From positions 124,001-188,000 of the forward strand of contig NZ_CP104578.1 in NCBI RefSeq assembly GCF_036826855.1: a stretch of 64,000 bases of DNA, written 5' to 3'. Under the pieces are notes generated by a model. The model made no database searches. It worked only from the letters and a program-made list of their open reading frames with translations, and had not been told where the DNA came from. The DNA comes from Streptomyces sp. SJL17-4. Lineage in GTDB: Bacteria > Actinomycetota > Actinomycetes > Streptomycetales > Streptomycetaceae. The position numbers and the translations under genes are program-made. This document shows, one piece after another, positions 33,729-45,137 of the stretch. Within the stretch, counting starts at the first letter, position 1, and every line of letters starts with the position of its first letter.

Positions 33729-34391
33729 TCATCGGGGCGGAGGGGTCCTGCTCGACCGACTACTCGACCGACGACCGACCGACTGGGTGTCCTCGACGCC
33801 CAGCAGGCGCAGGACGGAGACGCGAAGGGCGGCCTCGGACTCGGGGGCCGTCAGGCGGCCGGCGGTGATCTCGTCGCCGGCCGCGTGGCCGAGTGCGACC
33901 ACGGCGGCGACCAGCCAGCGAGGGTCCTGACGGGTCACGAACTCGCCGGACGTGATGCCCCGCTCGAAGAGACGGGCGAGCCTGCTCGTGACGGGCTCGT
34001 GCCGCTCCCGGTCGCTCTCGCTCCCGAAGGTGCGCACGGGGGCGGCCCGGAGGAGGAAGGCGTTGGCCTCGTGCGCCCGCCAGGACGCGTCGAGGAACCT
34101 CAGGAGCCCGGCGACGGCGGGGCCCTCGTCGAGGGCGGCGGCGTCCATCGCGGCGACGGCGTCAGCGGTGACGCGGTCGACGGCGGCGGCGAGGAGTTCG
34201 TCCCGGGAGGAGAAGTGGGCGTAGACGGTCTGCCGGGTCACTCCGGCGGTCCTGGCGATGGTCTCGAGGCCGGCCTCGGGCCGCTCGCGGAGGAGGCGGA
34301 CGGCCGCGTCGAGGATGGCTGCTCTGCTGCGCTCGGCATCGGCCCGGCGCCGACGGACACGGGGTGCGGGAGCTTCTCCGGAGACAGTCAT
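33729..34391 (-). CDS. TetR-family regulator
   Basis: A 220-residue TetR protein: the helix-turn-helix is 'RAAILDAAVRLLRERPEAGLETIARTAGVTRQTVYAHF' (residues 23-60) and the rest is the helical ligand domain. It is divergent from the SnoaL/DUF1772 pair, and the 83-base gap contains inverted copies of TCTCTTACA. It therefore probably represses both its own gene and the pair, with release by a small hydrophobic ligand. The start at ATG 34391 overlaps the first operator half-site. The Ser/Arg-rich C-terminal tail is unusual but not disruptive. Confidence 0.92.
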   Translation of the reverse strand: MTVSGEAPAPRVRRRRADAERSRAAILDAAVRLLRERPEAGLETIARTAGVTRQTVYAHFSSRDELLAAAVDRVTADAVAAMDAAALDEGPAVAGLLRFLDASWRAHEANAFLLRAAPVRTFGSESDRERHEPVTSRLARLFERGITSGEFVTRQDPRWLVAAVVALGHAAGDEITAGRLTAPESEAALRVSVLRLLGVEDTQSVGRRSSSRSSRTPPPR

Positions 34392-34449
34392 CTCTTACAG
34401 CCTTGTCCACGTTGGCGACCGGCAATATCTTTACAGCTATGTAAGAGAT
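34391..34449. promoter_or_regulatory. Operator between TetR and SnoaL genes
   Basis: TCTCTTACA at 34391-34399 recurs inverted as TGTAAGAGA at 34440-34448. In addition TATCT-TTACA-GCTA-TGTAA-G-AGATA forms a near-perfect palindrome at 34426-34450. This is the likely TetR binding region and overlaps both promoters. Confidence 0.6.
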
Positions 34450-34474
34450 AGTAACGTCTCTGGATCGGAGCGTC

Positions 34475-34882
34475 ATGCCCACCCCTTCCCGCGACCCGGC
34501 ACGGTTCGTCACGGAGTTCTTCACGTCCCTCACGGACTCCACCGTCCGGGGCGATCCCCCGGAATCCGTGATGGCCCGTCACTACACGCCCGACGTCGTC
34601 CAGGTCAGCGACGGCCTGCCGCTCGACCACGACCGGCTTCTCGCTCACCTCCGCCCGGTACGGAAGAACGTCGTCGACTGTCGCTTCGAGGTGCACGAGG
34701 CCGTCGCCGAGGGCCACCGGATCGCCGCCCGCCTCACCATCCACGCCCGGACCCGCAGAGGCGGACCGACCTCGACCGAGGTGCATCTCTTCGGGGAGTT
34801 CACGGAGGACGGGCGGATGCGCCGGTCGCACCAGCTCACCCGCGTCCTTCCGGCCGCCGGGGCGAGCGAGCGTGCGAAGTGA
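34475..34882 (+). CDS. SnoaL-like / NTF2-fold protein
   Basis: A 135-residue protein with the cone-shaped NTF2/SnoaL fold ('FVTEFFTSLTD', 'MARHYTPDVVQVSDG', 'LRPVRKNVVDCRFEVHEAVAEGHRIAARLTIHA'). Members are cyclases, isomerases or ligand-binding proteins. ATG 34475 follows GGATCGGAG. It overlaps the DUF1772 gene by 4 bases (GTGA) and is divergent from a TetR gene; this three-gene module recurs in Streptomyces and may deal with a small xenobiotic. Function unknown. Confidence 0.8.
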   Translation: MPTPSRDPARFVTEFFTSLTDSTVRGDPPESVMARHYTPDVVQVSDGLPLDHDRLLAHLRPVRKNVVDCRFEVHEAVAEGHRIAARLTIHARTRRGGPTSTEVHLFGEFTEDGRMRRSHQLTRVLPAAGASERAK

Positions 34883-35394
34883 GGGCGCGGATCCGGATCG
34901 TGCACGGGGTCGCACTGCTCGCCACCGGTCTCCTCGCCGGCTCCTTCGGGTACGGCGCGGCCAACCTCGTACCCACCTTCGACGCCGTACCGCAGGACAT
35001 GCGGTTCGCCTTCCACGCCGAGTTGATGAAGGTCAACGGAATCACCGTGCAGGGCGCGATGGTCGTGTCCACCCTCGGCTCACTCGCGCTCGCCGTCCTC
35101 AGCCGCGGCCGGCCCCGCCTCGCCGCCGCCGCGGCCTCTCTGCTCGCTTTCGCGTCCTTCCTGATCACCCGCTTCGGCAACGTGCCGATCAACGGCAGGA
35201 TCAAGCAGTGGGCGGTCAGCGGCCCCGAACCCGGGACCGCGGAACTGCTGAGCCGCTGGGAACTCTTCAACATCGCGCGCACGCTCTGCGGCATCGCGGC
35301 CTTCGTCGTGCTCATCGCCCTCGCCCTGCGCGGTGACACCTCACGGGCGCCCCGAGTGCCGAGTGGCGCCCGGGAGAGCGTCGTGGGGCGCTAG
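34879..35394 (+). CDS. DUF1772 membrane protein
   Basis: A 171-residue protein with four membrane helices (residues 8-30, 55-80, 85-102, 135-158) and the family pattern 'NVPINGRIKQWAVSG' between helices 3 and 4. DUF1772 proteins include anthrone oxygenase-like enzymes. GTG 34879 overlaps the SnoaL stop, so the two are coupled. Its stop codon shares the CTAG tetramer with the stop codon of the convergent AraC gene. Confidence 0.8.
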   Translation: MRARIRIVHGVALLATGLLAGSFGYGAANLVPTFDAVPQDMRFAFHAELMKVNGITVQGAMVVSTLGSLALAVLSRGRPRLAAAAASLLAFASFLITRFGNVPINGRIKQWAVSGPEPGTAELLSRWELFNIARTLCGIAAFVVLIALALRGDTSRAPRVPSGARESVVGR

Positions 35395-36350
35395 TCGCCC
35401 TTGGTGAAGGTCCGCCGGTACTCGCTCGGCGTGGTGCCGAGGATGCGTTGGAAGTGCAGCCGCAGATTCGCTCCGGTGCCGAGGCCGACGTCGGCGGCGA
35501 TCTGCTCGACGCTCCGCTCCGAGCGCTCCAGGAGTTCCCGCGCGAGGTCGACGCGGGCACGCATCACCCACTGCATGGGCGTGTACCCGGTGTCCTCGAC
35601 GAAGCGCCGGGAGAAGGTGCGCGCCGAGACCGCCGCGTGGTGGGCGAGGACGTCGAGGGTGAGCGGCTCGCCGAGCCGGTGCAGGGCCCACTCGCGGGTG
35701 GCGGCGAATCGTTCCCCGAGCGGCTCGGGCAGGCTGCGGGGCACGTACTGCGCCTGGCCGCCGCTGCGGTAGGGGGCGGCGACCAGCCGTCGGGCGGCGT
35801 GGTTGGCGGCGGCGACGCCCAGGTCGCCGCGGAGGATGTGCAGGCACAGGTCGATGCCGGAGGCGGCGCCGGCGGAGGTGAGCACACTGCCCTCGTCGAC
35901 GAAGAGCACGTTCTCGTCCACGTGGACGAGCGGGCGTTTCGCCGCGAGGGCCTGGGTGTAGTGCCAGTGGGTGGTGGCGCGCTTGCCGTCGAGCAGGCCG
36001 GTCGCCGCGAGCGCGAAGGCGCCCGTGGAGATCGCGGCGAGGCGGGCTCCCCGGTCGTGGGCCGCGATCAGTGCGTCGACCACACCCCGCGGCGGGTCCT
36101 CGCGGTCGGGGAAGCGGTAACCGGGGACGAAGACGATATCGGCCCAGTCGAGCGTATCGAGGCCGTGGGCGACGGCGTACGAGAGGCCGTCGCCCCCGGC
36201 GACGAGACCGGGTTCCGCGCCGCACACCCTCACCTCGTACGGCATGCTCGCGCGGGTCGTGAAGACCTGCGCGGGGATGCCGACGTCGAGCGGCTTCGCC
36301 CCTTCGAGTACGAGGACGGCGACGCGGTGGAGGCGGGGAGTGGGCGGCAC
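35391..36350 (-). CDS. GATase1-like domain AraC-family regulator
   Basis: A 319-residue regulator. Residues 8-175 form a DJ-1/PfpI-type domain ('VAVLVLEGAKPLDVGIPAQVF', 'ISTGAFALAATGLLDGKRATTHW') in which the usual nucleophile Cys is Thr, so it senses rather than catalyses. The C-terminal AraC domain has two helix-turn-helices ('LDVLAHHAAVSARTFSRRF', 'VEQIAADVGLGTGANLRLHF'). The start is GTG 36350 with no ribosome binding site, and TACGCT 7 bases upstream suggests a leaderless message. Convergent to the DUF1772 gene. Target genes unknown. Confidence 0.9.
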   Translation of the reverse strand: MPPTPRLHRVAVLVLEGAKPLDVGIPAQVFTTRASMPYEVRVCGAEPGLVAGGDGLSYAVAHGLDTLDWADIVFVPGYRFPDREDPPRGVVDALIAAHDRGARLAAISTGAFALAATGLLDGKRATTHWHYTQALAAKRPLVHVDENVLFVDEGSVLTSAGAASGIDLCLHILRGDLGVAAANHAARRLVAAPYRSGGQAQYVPRSLPEPLGERFAATREWALHRLGEPLTLDVLAHHAAVSARTFSRRFVEDTGYTPMQWVMRARVDLARELLERSERSVEQIAADVGLGTGANLRLHFQRILGTTPSEYRRTFTKGD

Positions 36351-36380
36351 GGGTACCAGCGTAGGCGGGCCGCCCGCCTC

Positions 36381-36454
36381 ACCGTCAGACGGCTCCGCAG
36401 GTCAGCGCGTCACCCGCCGCACCGTCAGACTGCTCCGCAGGTCAGCGCGTCACC
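36381..36454. repeat. 40-bp tandem duplication at the 3' end of the GH16 gene
   Basis: Positions 36381-36414 recur at 36421-36454 with a single difference (G at 36391, T at 36431), a period of 40 bases. The second copy includes the last codons and the stop of the GH16 gene, the first lies downstream of it. A recent duplication of the gene end is the simplest explanation. Confidence 0.85.
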
Positions 36455-37743
36455 GTCCACTTCTGGTTCGCGCCGCCGCCGCACGACCAGATCTGCAGCC
36501 TGGTGCCATTGGCGGAGCTGTTGCCGGTGGCGTCGAGGCACTTGCCGGATCCGAGGCTGACGATGTCCCGGGCGGCGTTGGCGGTCCACTGCTGGGCGCC
36601 GGTGCCGTTGCAGTCCCACAGCTGGACGGGGGTGCCGTCGGCCGTACCCGCGGAGGTGACGTCGAGGCACTTGCCCAGCGCCCGTATCGCTCCGTCGGTC
36701 CCCACGGTCCACTGCTGGGCGCCGGTGCCGTTGCAGTCGTAGAGCTGTACGGGGGTGCCGTTCGCGCTGTTCGCTCCCGCCACGTCGACGCACTTGCCGC
36801 CGATGCCGGTGATCGGTCCCCCGGCGGTGGGGCCGTCGGCGGTGGTGACGCGGACGTGGTCGACGACGAGCTGCTGCGGGAAGGTGGTCGAGCCGTCCGG
36901 GTCGCCGGGCCAGTAGCCGCCGACCGCGAGGTTGAGGATGAGGAAGAACGGCTTGTCGAAGACCCAGGCACGGCCGCCGAGGTCGGCGGGCGTACGGGTC
37001 TGGTAGACGGTTCCGTCCACGGACCAGGTGATCTTGCCGGGCGACCAGTCCACGGCGAAGGTGTGGAAGGCGTCGGCGAAGGCCTGGCCGCCGGGCAGGG
37101 TGTAGCCGGCGCCGATGCCGCCGGAGCCGGAGTAGCCGGGGCCGTGCAGGGTGCCGTGCACGGTGGACGGCTCGAAGCCGACGTTCTCCATGATGTCGAT
37201 CTCGCCGGAGGCGGGCCAGCCGACCTGGCCGAGGTCGTTGCCGAGCATCCAGAAGGCGGGCCACATGCCCTGGCCGCGCGGCACCTTCATCCGGGCCTCG
37301 ACGTGGCCGTACTGCGCGGTGAACTTCCCGGCGGTGTTGAGCCGAGCCGAGGTGTACTCGCAGCGGCCGTACCAGCACTGGTAGTTGCCGGGGTTCTCCT
37401 TGCGGGCGGTGATCACGAGGTGGCCCTGGCCGTCGAGTGCGGCGTTGCGGTTGCCGGCCGTGTAGTACTGCCGCTCGTGGTTGTTGACGTTGTCACCGGT
37501 CTCGATCTGCCACCGCGAGCCGTCCACGGGGAGCCCCGCGGCGCCGTCGAAGGTGTCGGAGAAGGTGACGGCGGCCGCCTCGGCCGCCGGCTGGAGGACC
37601 GCGGTCCGGAGGGCGGCGGTCGCTTCGGCGGGACCGCTGTGCTGAGGGAGGCCGCTGGGGCCGAGCGCCGCGGTGGCCAGGGCCAGGGCGAGTGCCGTCA
37701 CGGCGGTGAACAACGGCCGCCGTGCTGAACGGGCGGAGGGCAT
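36442..37743 (-). CDS. Secreted GH16 beta-1,3-glucanase with ricin-type lectin domain
   Basis: A 433-residue secreted laminarinase. A signal peptide covers about the first 40 residues. The GH16 jelly roll (70-290) has the motif 'GEIDIMENVG' with nucleophile Glu181, helper Asp183 and acid/base Glu186, of the beta-1,3-glucanase type. A CBM13/ricin trefoil (300-433) has three 'KCLD...QLWDCNGT..QQW' repeats and is very like that of the GH30 enzyme. ATG 37743 is chosen because the promoter at 37826-37854 lies upstream, making the frame-extending ATG at 37824 untranscribable. It degrades fungal beta-1,3-glucan. The gene ends in a tandem duplication. Confidence 0.92.
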   Translation of the reverse strand: MPSARSARRPLFTAVTALALALATAALGPSGLPQHSGPAEATAALRTAVLQPAAEAAAVTFSDTFDGAAGLPVDGSRWQIETGDNVNNHERQYYTAGNRNAALDGQGHLVITARKENPGNYQCWYGRCEYTSARLNTAGKFTAQYGHVEARMKVPRGQGMWPAFWMLGNDLGQVGWPASGEIDIMENVGFEPSTVHGTLHGPGYSGSGGIGAGYTLPGGQAFADAFHTFAVDWSPGKITWSVDGTVYQTRTPADLGGRAWVFDKPFFLILNLAVGGYWPGDPDGSTTFPQQLVVDHVRVTTADGPTAGGPITGIGGKCVDVAGANSANGTPVQLYDCNGTGAQQWTVGTDGAIRALGKCLDVTSAGTADGTPVQLWDCNGTGAQQWTANAARDIVSLGSGKCLDATGNSSANGTRLQIWSCGGGANQKWTVTR

Positions 37744-37825
37744 GACTCTCACTTCCGTCGGGTGTGGGGAAAGACGCGACTCTTGCCATGCCCATGACAT
37801 AGCAGGAGTCTTAGTCGCCTCCATG

Positions 37826-37854
37826 ATTTAAGAAGTGAAGTAAGGGGGCGTCAA
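37826..37854 (-). promoter_or_regulatory. Promoter of the GH16 gene
   Basis: On the minus strand TTGACG (37854-37849) and TTAAAT (37831-37826) are 17 bases apart, close to the sigma-70 consensus. The leader of about 76 bases contains GCAAGAGTCGCG (37786-37775), which loosely resembles the LacI-gene sites. Confidence 0.65.
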
Positions 37855-37966
37855 GAGGCGCGGACCACCCCGCGCGTACCGGTCAATTGGGCCGTGTCCC
37901 GTGGGTGGGCCGCCACGCCGTACGATTCCCCTCGTTGTCACTTACATCGTCCGAAGGAGATCTCCC

Positions 37967-38467
37967 ATGGCCCAGGTCACGCTGAAGGGCAGCCCGGTAC
38001 AGGTCAACGGCACCCTGCCGACCCCCGGTAGCCAGGCTCCTGACTTCACGCTCGTCGCCGAGGGCCTGGCGGACAAGTCGCTGAAGGACTACGCCGGCCA
38101 GCGCAAGGTCCTCAACATCTTCCCGAGCGTCGACACGCCGACCTGCGCGTCCTCGGTCCGCGCGTTCAACGAGAAGGTCGGCGCGCTGGAGAACACGGTG
38201 GTGCTCTGCATCTCCGCCGACCTCCCCTTCGCGCAGGCCCGCTTCTGCGGCGCCGAGGGCCTCGAGAACGTCAAGAACCTCTCGACGCTCCGCGGCCGTG
38301 AGTTCCACACCAACTACGGCGTGGAGATCGCGAACGGCCCGCTGGCCGGGCTGACCGCCCGCGCGGTCGTCGTGCTCGACGAGAACGACACCGTCCTGCA
38401 CGCGCAGCTCGTCGGCGAGATCGCCGAGGAGCCCAGCTACGACGACGCGCTCGCCGCCCTCAACTAG
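37967..38467 (+). CDS. tpx: Thiol peroxidase
   Basis: A 166-residue atypical 2-Cys peroxiredoxin that reduces hydrogen peroxide and lipid peroxides with thioredoxin. The peroxidatic Cys60 lies in '[15 protein letters not shown]' and the resolving Cys94 in 'RFCGAEG', exactly the Tpx pattern. Full length. ATG 37967 has GAAGGAGA 6 bases before it. It precedes the Fur/KatG pair by a shared terminator; all three are peroxide-defence functions, though Tpx is transcribed separately and is divergent from GH16. Confidence 0.95.
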   Translation: MAQVTLKGSPVQVNGTLPTPGSQAPDFTLVAEGLADKSLKDYAGQRKVLNIFPSVDTPTCASSVRAFNEKVGALENTVVLCISADLPFAQARFCGAEGLENVKNLSTLRGREFHTNYGVEIANGPLAGLTARAVVVLDENDTVLHAQLVGEIAEEPSYDDALAALN

Positions 38468-38494
38468 GAGCGCCGCCGCCTCGCTGCGACACCC

Positions 38495-38538
38495 GGGAGC
38501 CCCTCCACCGCCACGGTGGAGGGGCTCCCGCCGTTTTT
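38495..38538. terminator. Bidirectional terminator between tpx and the Fur gene
   Basis: A perfect 16-base stem (38495-38510 and 38514-38529) with a 3-base loop is followed by TTTTT at 38534-38538, a classic intrinsic terminator for tpx that also ends the convergent Fur gene. Confidence 0.92.
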
Positions 38539-38546
38539 CGGCCCTC

Positions 38547-38957
38547 TCAGGCGCAGGCCGGGCAGAGCCCGCGGTACGTCACGTCCGCCTTCGAGACGGT
38601 GAAGCCGAACCGCTCCGTCGGCGGGAGGACCGTCAGAGGGTCGCCCGTCGGGTGGACGTCGCGGATGATGCCGCAGTTCGAGCAGACCAGGTGCTGGTGC
38701 GCGTGGCGCGCGTTCGGGTCGTACCGCTTCGCCCGCCCGTCGGTGGAGAGCTCCACCACCTCCCCCAGCGCGACCAGCTCCCCCAGGGTGTTGTAGACCG
38801 TCGCCCGCGCGATCTCCGGCAGGCGCGTCACCGCGAGCGCGTGGACCTCGTCCGCCGTGAGGTGGACATGCTCACCGGAGAGGACCTCCGCGACGACACG
38901 CCGCTGGGACGTCATCCGCCAGCCACGCGCCCGCAGGCGCTCCAGCAGGTCGCTCAT
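38547..38957 (-). CDS. Fur-family peroxide/iron regulator
   Basis: A 136-residue Fur-family repressor of the FurA/CatR (PerR-like) type. The winged helix is in residues 10-80 ('RMTSQRRVVAEVL', 'ARATVYNTLGELVALGEV'), the regulatory metal site includes 'RHAHQH', and structural zinc is held by Cys92/Cys95 and Cys132/Cys135. ATG 38957. It is divergent from katG; in Streptomyces such regulators repress a linked catalase-peroxidase and are relieved by peroxide. A TGGACTCTGTCCA palindrome in the katG promoter is the likely operator. Confidence 0.92.
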   Translation of the reverse strand: MSDLLERLRARGWRMTSQRRVVAEVLSGEHVHLTADEVHALAVTRLPEIARATVYNTLGELVALGEVVELSTDGRAKRYDPNARHAHQHLVCSNCGIIRDVHPTGDPLTVLPPTERFGFTVSKADVTYRGLCPACA

Positions 38958-38992
38958 TTTCGGCTCACCTCTTCGGATGATTGGCGTGGTTC

Positions 38993-39020
38993 TTGACTTG
39001 GACTCTGTCCATCGTAGGAT
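38993..39020 (+). promoter_or_regulatory. katG promoter with overlapping operator
   Basis: TTGACT (38993-38998) and TAGGAT (39015-39020) are 16 bases apart. The palindrome TGGACTCTGTCCA (38999-39011) fills the spacer, the position where a Fur-type repressor would block RNA polymerase. Confidence 0.65.
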
Positions 39021-39096
39021 CGCTTCCGGCAATAGCCAAGGCACACCACGGCTCCGGTCGGGCACAAGACACCCCACTGGTGCCCGCCCCGGCTGA

Positions 39097-41349
<2,253 letters not shown>

Positions 41350-41352
41350 TGA

Positions 41353-42873
<1,521 letters not shown>

Positions 42874-42893
42874 GGCAGCGGTGACCCGGGGCG

Positions 42894-43427
42894 TCAGGCC
42901 TCGTACTCGGTGAGGTCGATCGCGTAGACCCGCAGGGGAACGCCGAAGGCCGGGTGGGTCGTCTCCCGCTCCTCGGTCATGCCGAGCTTGCCGATGACGT
43001 TCTCGGAGGCCTGGTTGCTGATGTGGGTGATGGCGACGACCCGGTCGAGCCCGCGGTCCTGGAGCGCGAACTCCAGGACCGCGTGGGCGGCCTCGGAGGC
43101 GTATCCCTGTCCCCAGAACTGCCTGCCCAGACGCCAGCCGATCTCCACGTCCGGCATCACCTCCGGGAGGAACTCCGGCAGGGACAGACCGGCGAAGCCG
43201 ATCAGCTCGCCCGAGGCGATGAGCTCGACGGCGAAGATCCCGAAGCCCTCCTCGTCCCACTCCTCCTCGTACCGCTCGATGTCCTCGGCGGTCCGCTCCA
43301 GATCCCGGACCGAGCCGTCCCCGATCCAGCGCATCACCTCGGGGTCGGCGTTGATCTCGGCCAGCGGGACAAGGTCGTCGTCGCTCCAGCGCCGGAGGAT
43401 GAGACGGGGGGTACGAATTTCGGTCAT
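42894..43427 (-). CDS. GNAT-family N-acetyltransferase
   Basis: A 177-residue GNAT enzyme of the RimJ/RimL type ('TPRLILRRWSDDDLVPLAEINADPEVMRW', 'IGWRLGRQFWGQGYASEAAHAVLEFAL', 'NQASENVIGKLGM'), which transfers acetyl from acetyl-CoA to a protein N-terminus or a small amine. The acetyl-CoA loop is 'RQFWGQGYASEA'. ATG 43427 is preceded by a CAGGAT -10-like box without a ribosome binding site, suggesting a leaderless mRNA. Convergent with the serine hydrolase. Confidence 0.9.
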   Translation of the reverse strand: MTEIRTPRLILRRWSDDDLVPLAEINADPEVMRWIGDGSVRDLERTAEDIERYEEEWDEEGFGIFAVELIASGELIGFAGLSLPEFLPEVMPDVEIGWRLGRQFWGQGYASEAAHAVLEFALQDRGLDRVVAITHISNQASENVIGKLGMTEERETTHPAFGVPLRVYAIDLTEYEA

Positions 43428-43484
43428 GCCCCCATCCTGACGCACGCGACGAGCCCCCCGCGCCACCGGCCCTCCCAGGAGGGC

Positions 43485-44027
43485 TCAGCTCGGGAGCGGT
43501 GCCACCACGTGGCCGGTGACCGAGCAGACCCAGGCCGCTCCGGTGGGCGTACGGGTGGCGTGGGGGCCGGTGCGGTGGTCGGGGCAGAGCGGCCAGACCA
43601 GGAGCTCGCGGTCGGCGAGATGACACTGCAGGCCCTCCGCCGCCGTCACGGCGATGTCGACCGGGTCGAGGGCGTCGACGGTCTCGTGGCCGACGGAGAC
43701 CCGGCCGATCCCGTCCCGGTCGTCGGACCACTCGTAGCGCACCGGTACGTCGAAGGTCCGGCCCGTGTCCCGGTGCGCCCGGGCGAGCAGCGCGGTCACG
43801 ACGCGCTCGGCGTGGACCCGCCGGTGTTCGTCCACGAGGGGTGCGAAGCAGGGCGCGGGGACGGCACCGTTGTCGGTGAAGGTCGTCCGGAGGAAGGCGC
43901 GTCCGCCCGGCGAGGCGAGCTCCTCCTCGAAGTCGTGGCCGACGGCGTGGGAGAGCGTCTGGAGCCAGGCGCGGAACGCCGGGTCGTCGGGGTGGGTGAG
44001 GGGTGCCTCGGGGTGGGTGCGGCCCAT
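43485..44027 (-). CDS. Hypothetical protein
   Basis: A 180-residue soluble protein without signal peptide or membrane segments. The middle part ('DDRDGIGRVSVGHETVDALDPVDIAVTAAEGL') and the C-terminal 'LCPDHRTGPHATRTPTGAAWVCSVTGHVVAPL' with spaced Cys/His residues could bind a metal. ATG 44027 lies 8 bases after the dehydratase stop, so it is probably the second gene of that operon. I do not recognise the family. Confidence 0.7.
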   Translation of the reverse strand: MGRTHPEAPLTHPDDPAFRAWLQTLSHAVGHDFEEELASPGGRAFLRTTFTDNGAVPAPCFAPLVDEHRRVHAERVVTALLARAHRDTGRTFDVPVRYEWSDDRDGIGRVSVGHETVDALDPVDIAVTAAEGLQCHLADRELLVWPLCPDHRTGPHATRTPTGAAWVCSVTGHVVAPLPS

Positions 44028-44034
44028 GGGCGCG

Positions 44035-45021
44035 TTACGCGGTTGCCCCGGTGTGCGTGAGGTCGGTGGGGTCGGTGTTGGCGCCGCAGAGGACGACGCA
44101 GACCTTCTCGCCCGGGGCCGGGCGGTAGCCGTGGTCCGTCGCACCCTGCCGGTCCGGTGCCGTGAGGGCGGCCAGGGCGGTGGCGGCCGCGTGCTCGACG
44201 GCGAGGCGGCGGTCGTCCCACAGGGATCGGCGCACTCGGATGATCTCGGTGTCCGGTACGAGGACGGTTCGGACTCCCTCGTGTCGGGCGGCCGCCAGGG
44301 CGGTGGCGGAGGCCCGGCGGGCGCCGAGGGAGTCGGCGGCGACGGAGTCGACGGTCACGTCGACGGGGTGTCCGGCCCGGAGCGCGGCGTCGAGGGCGCG
44401 GCAGTTCTCGGGTTCGACGGCGACGGTCCGGATGCCGTGGTGCCGGGCGGCGGTGGCGACGCCGGAGAAGAGGCCGCCCCCACCGACCGCGACGACGACG
44501 GTGTCGAGGTCCGGGATCCGGTCGTGGATCTCGTCCAGCAGGGTGCCGGCGCCGGCGGCGATCAGCGGATGGTCGTACGCGTGGGAGGCGAGCGCCCCGG
44601 TGTCGGCCGCGAACGCCTCGCAGGCGGCGAGTGCTTCGGCGTACTCCGTACCGACGAGCCGGACATCGGCGCCGTAGCCGGCGAGCTTGTCGGCCTTCAC
44701 CTTCGGGGCGGTGGTCGGCAGGAAGACGGTGGCCCGGACGCCCTGCCGCAGCGCGGCCCAGGCACAGGCGAGTCCGGCGTTGCCCCCGGAGGCGATCGTG
44801 ACTCCGGCGGCGGGGAGGGTGCCGTCCTCCCGGTGGGCGAGCAGGAAGTTCTGTGCGCCGCGGGCCTTGAAGGAGCCGGTGTGCTGCATGTGTTCCAGGG
44901 CGAAGTGCAGCGTGTACGGCTCGGCGCCGGGGTCGGCGTCGGCCACCGTGACGGGTCGGACCTGTCCGGCGATCCGATCGGCGGCGATCTTGACGTCGGC
45001 GTACGTGAGGGGGGTGGGCAC
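44035..45021 (-). CDS. PLP-dependent threonine/serine dehydratase-like enzyme
   Basis: A 328-residue fold-type II PLP enzyme. The Schiff-base lysine is in 'HTGSFKARGAQNFL', the phosphate-binding glycine loop in 'VGGGGLFSGVA', and substrate contacts in 'IASGGNAGLACAWAA'. It resembles L-threonine/L-serine ammonia-lyase, which gives an oxo-acid and ammonia. GTG 45021 has AGGAGC 6 bases upstream; the longer His-rich start at ATG 45084 is possible. There is no C-terminal ACT domain, so it is a catabolic rather than an isoleucine-biosynthetic, feedback-inhibited type. Followed at 8 bases by the hypothetical gene. Confidence 0.88.
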   Translation of the reverse strand: MPTPLTYADVKIAADRIAGQVRPVTVADADPGAEPYTLHFALEHMQHTGSFKARGAQNFLLAHREDGTLPAAGVTIASGGNAGLACAWAALRQGVRATVFLPTTAPKVKADKLAGYGADVRLVGTEYAEALAACEAFAADTGALASHAYDHPLIAAGAGTLLDEIHDRIPDLDTVVVAVGGGGLFSGVATAARHHGIRTVAVEPENCRALDAALRAGHPVDVTVDSVAADSLGARRASATALAAARHEGVRTVLVPDTEIIRVRRSLWDDRRLAVEHAAATALAALTAPDRQGATDHGYRPAPGEKVCVVLCGANTDPTDLTHTGATA

Positions 45022-45137
45022 GGCGGGCTCCTGGTGCGGGTGCGGGTGGGAGTGCCGAGGGCCGGAGGAGAACGGGACGGTCATGGCATCGATCCTCTCA
45101 GGGGTGCGGTCCTCTCGACCGGGAGGCCGCATCGGTT

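Noticed and set aside
37741-37824. Upstream ATG (37824) as the start of the GH16 protein
   Set aside because: It lies 2 bases from the -10 box of a near-consensus promoter, so it would precede the transcription start.
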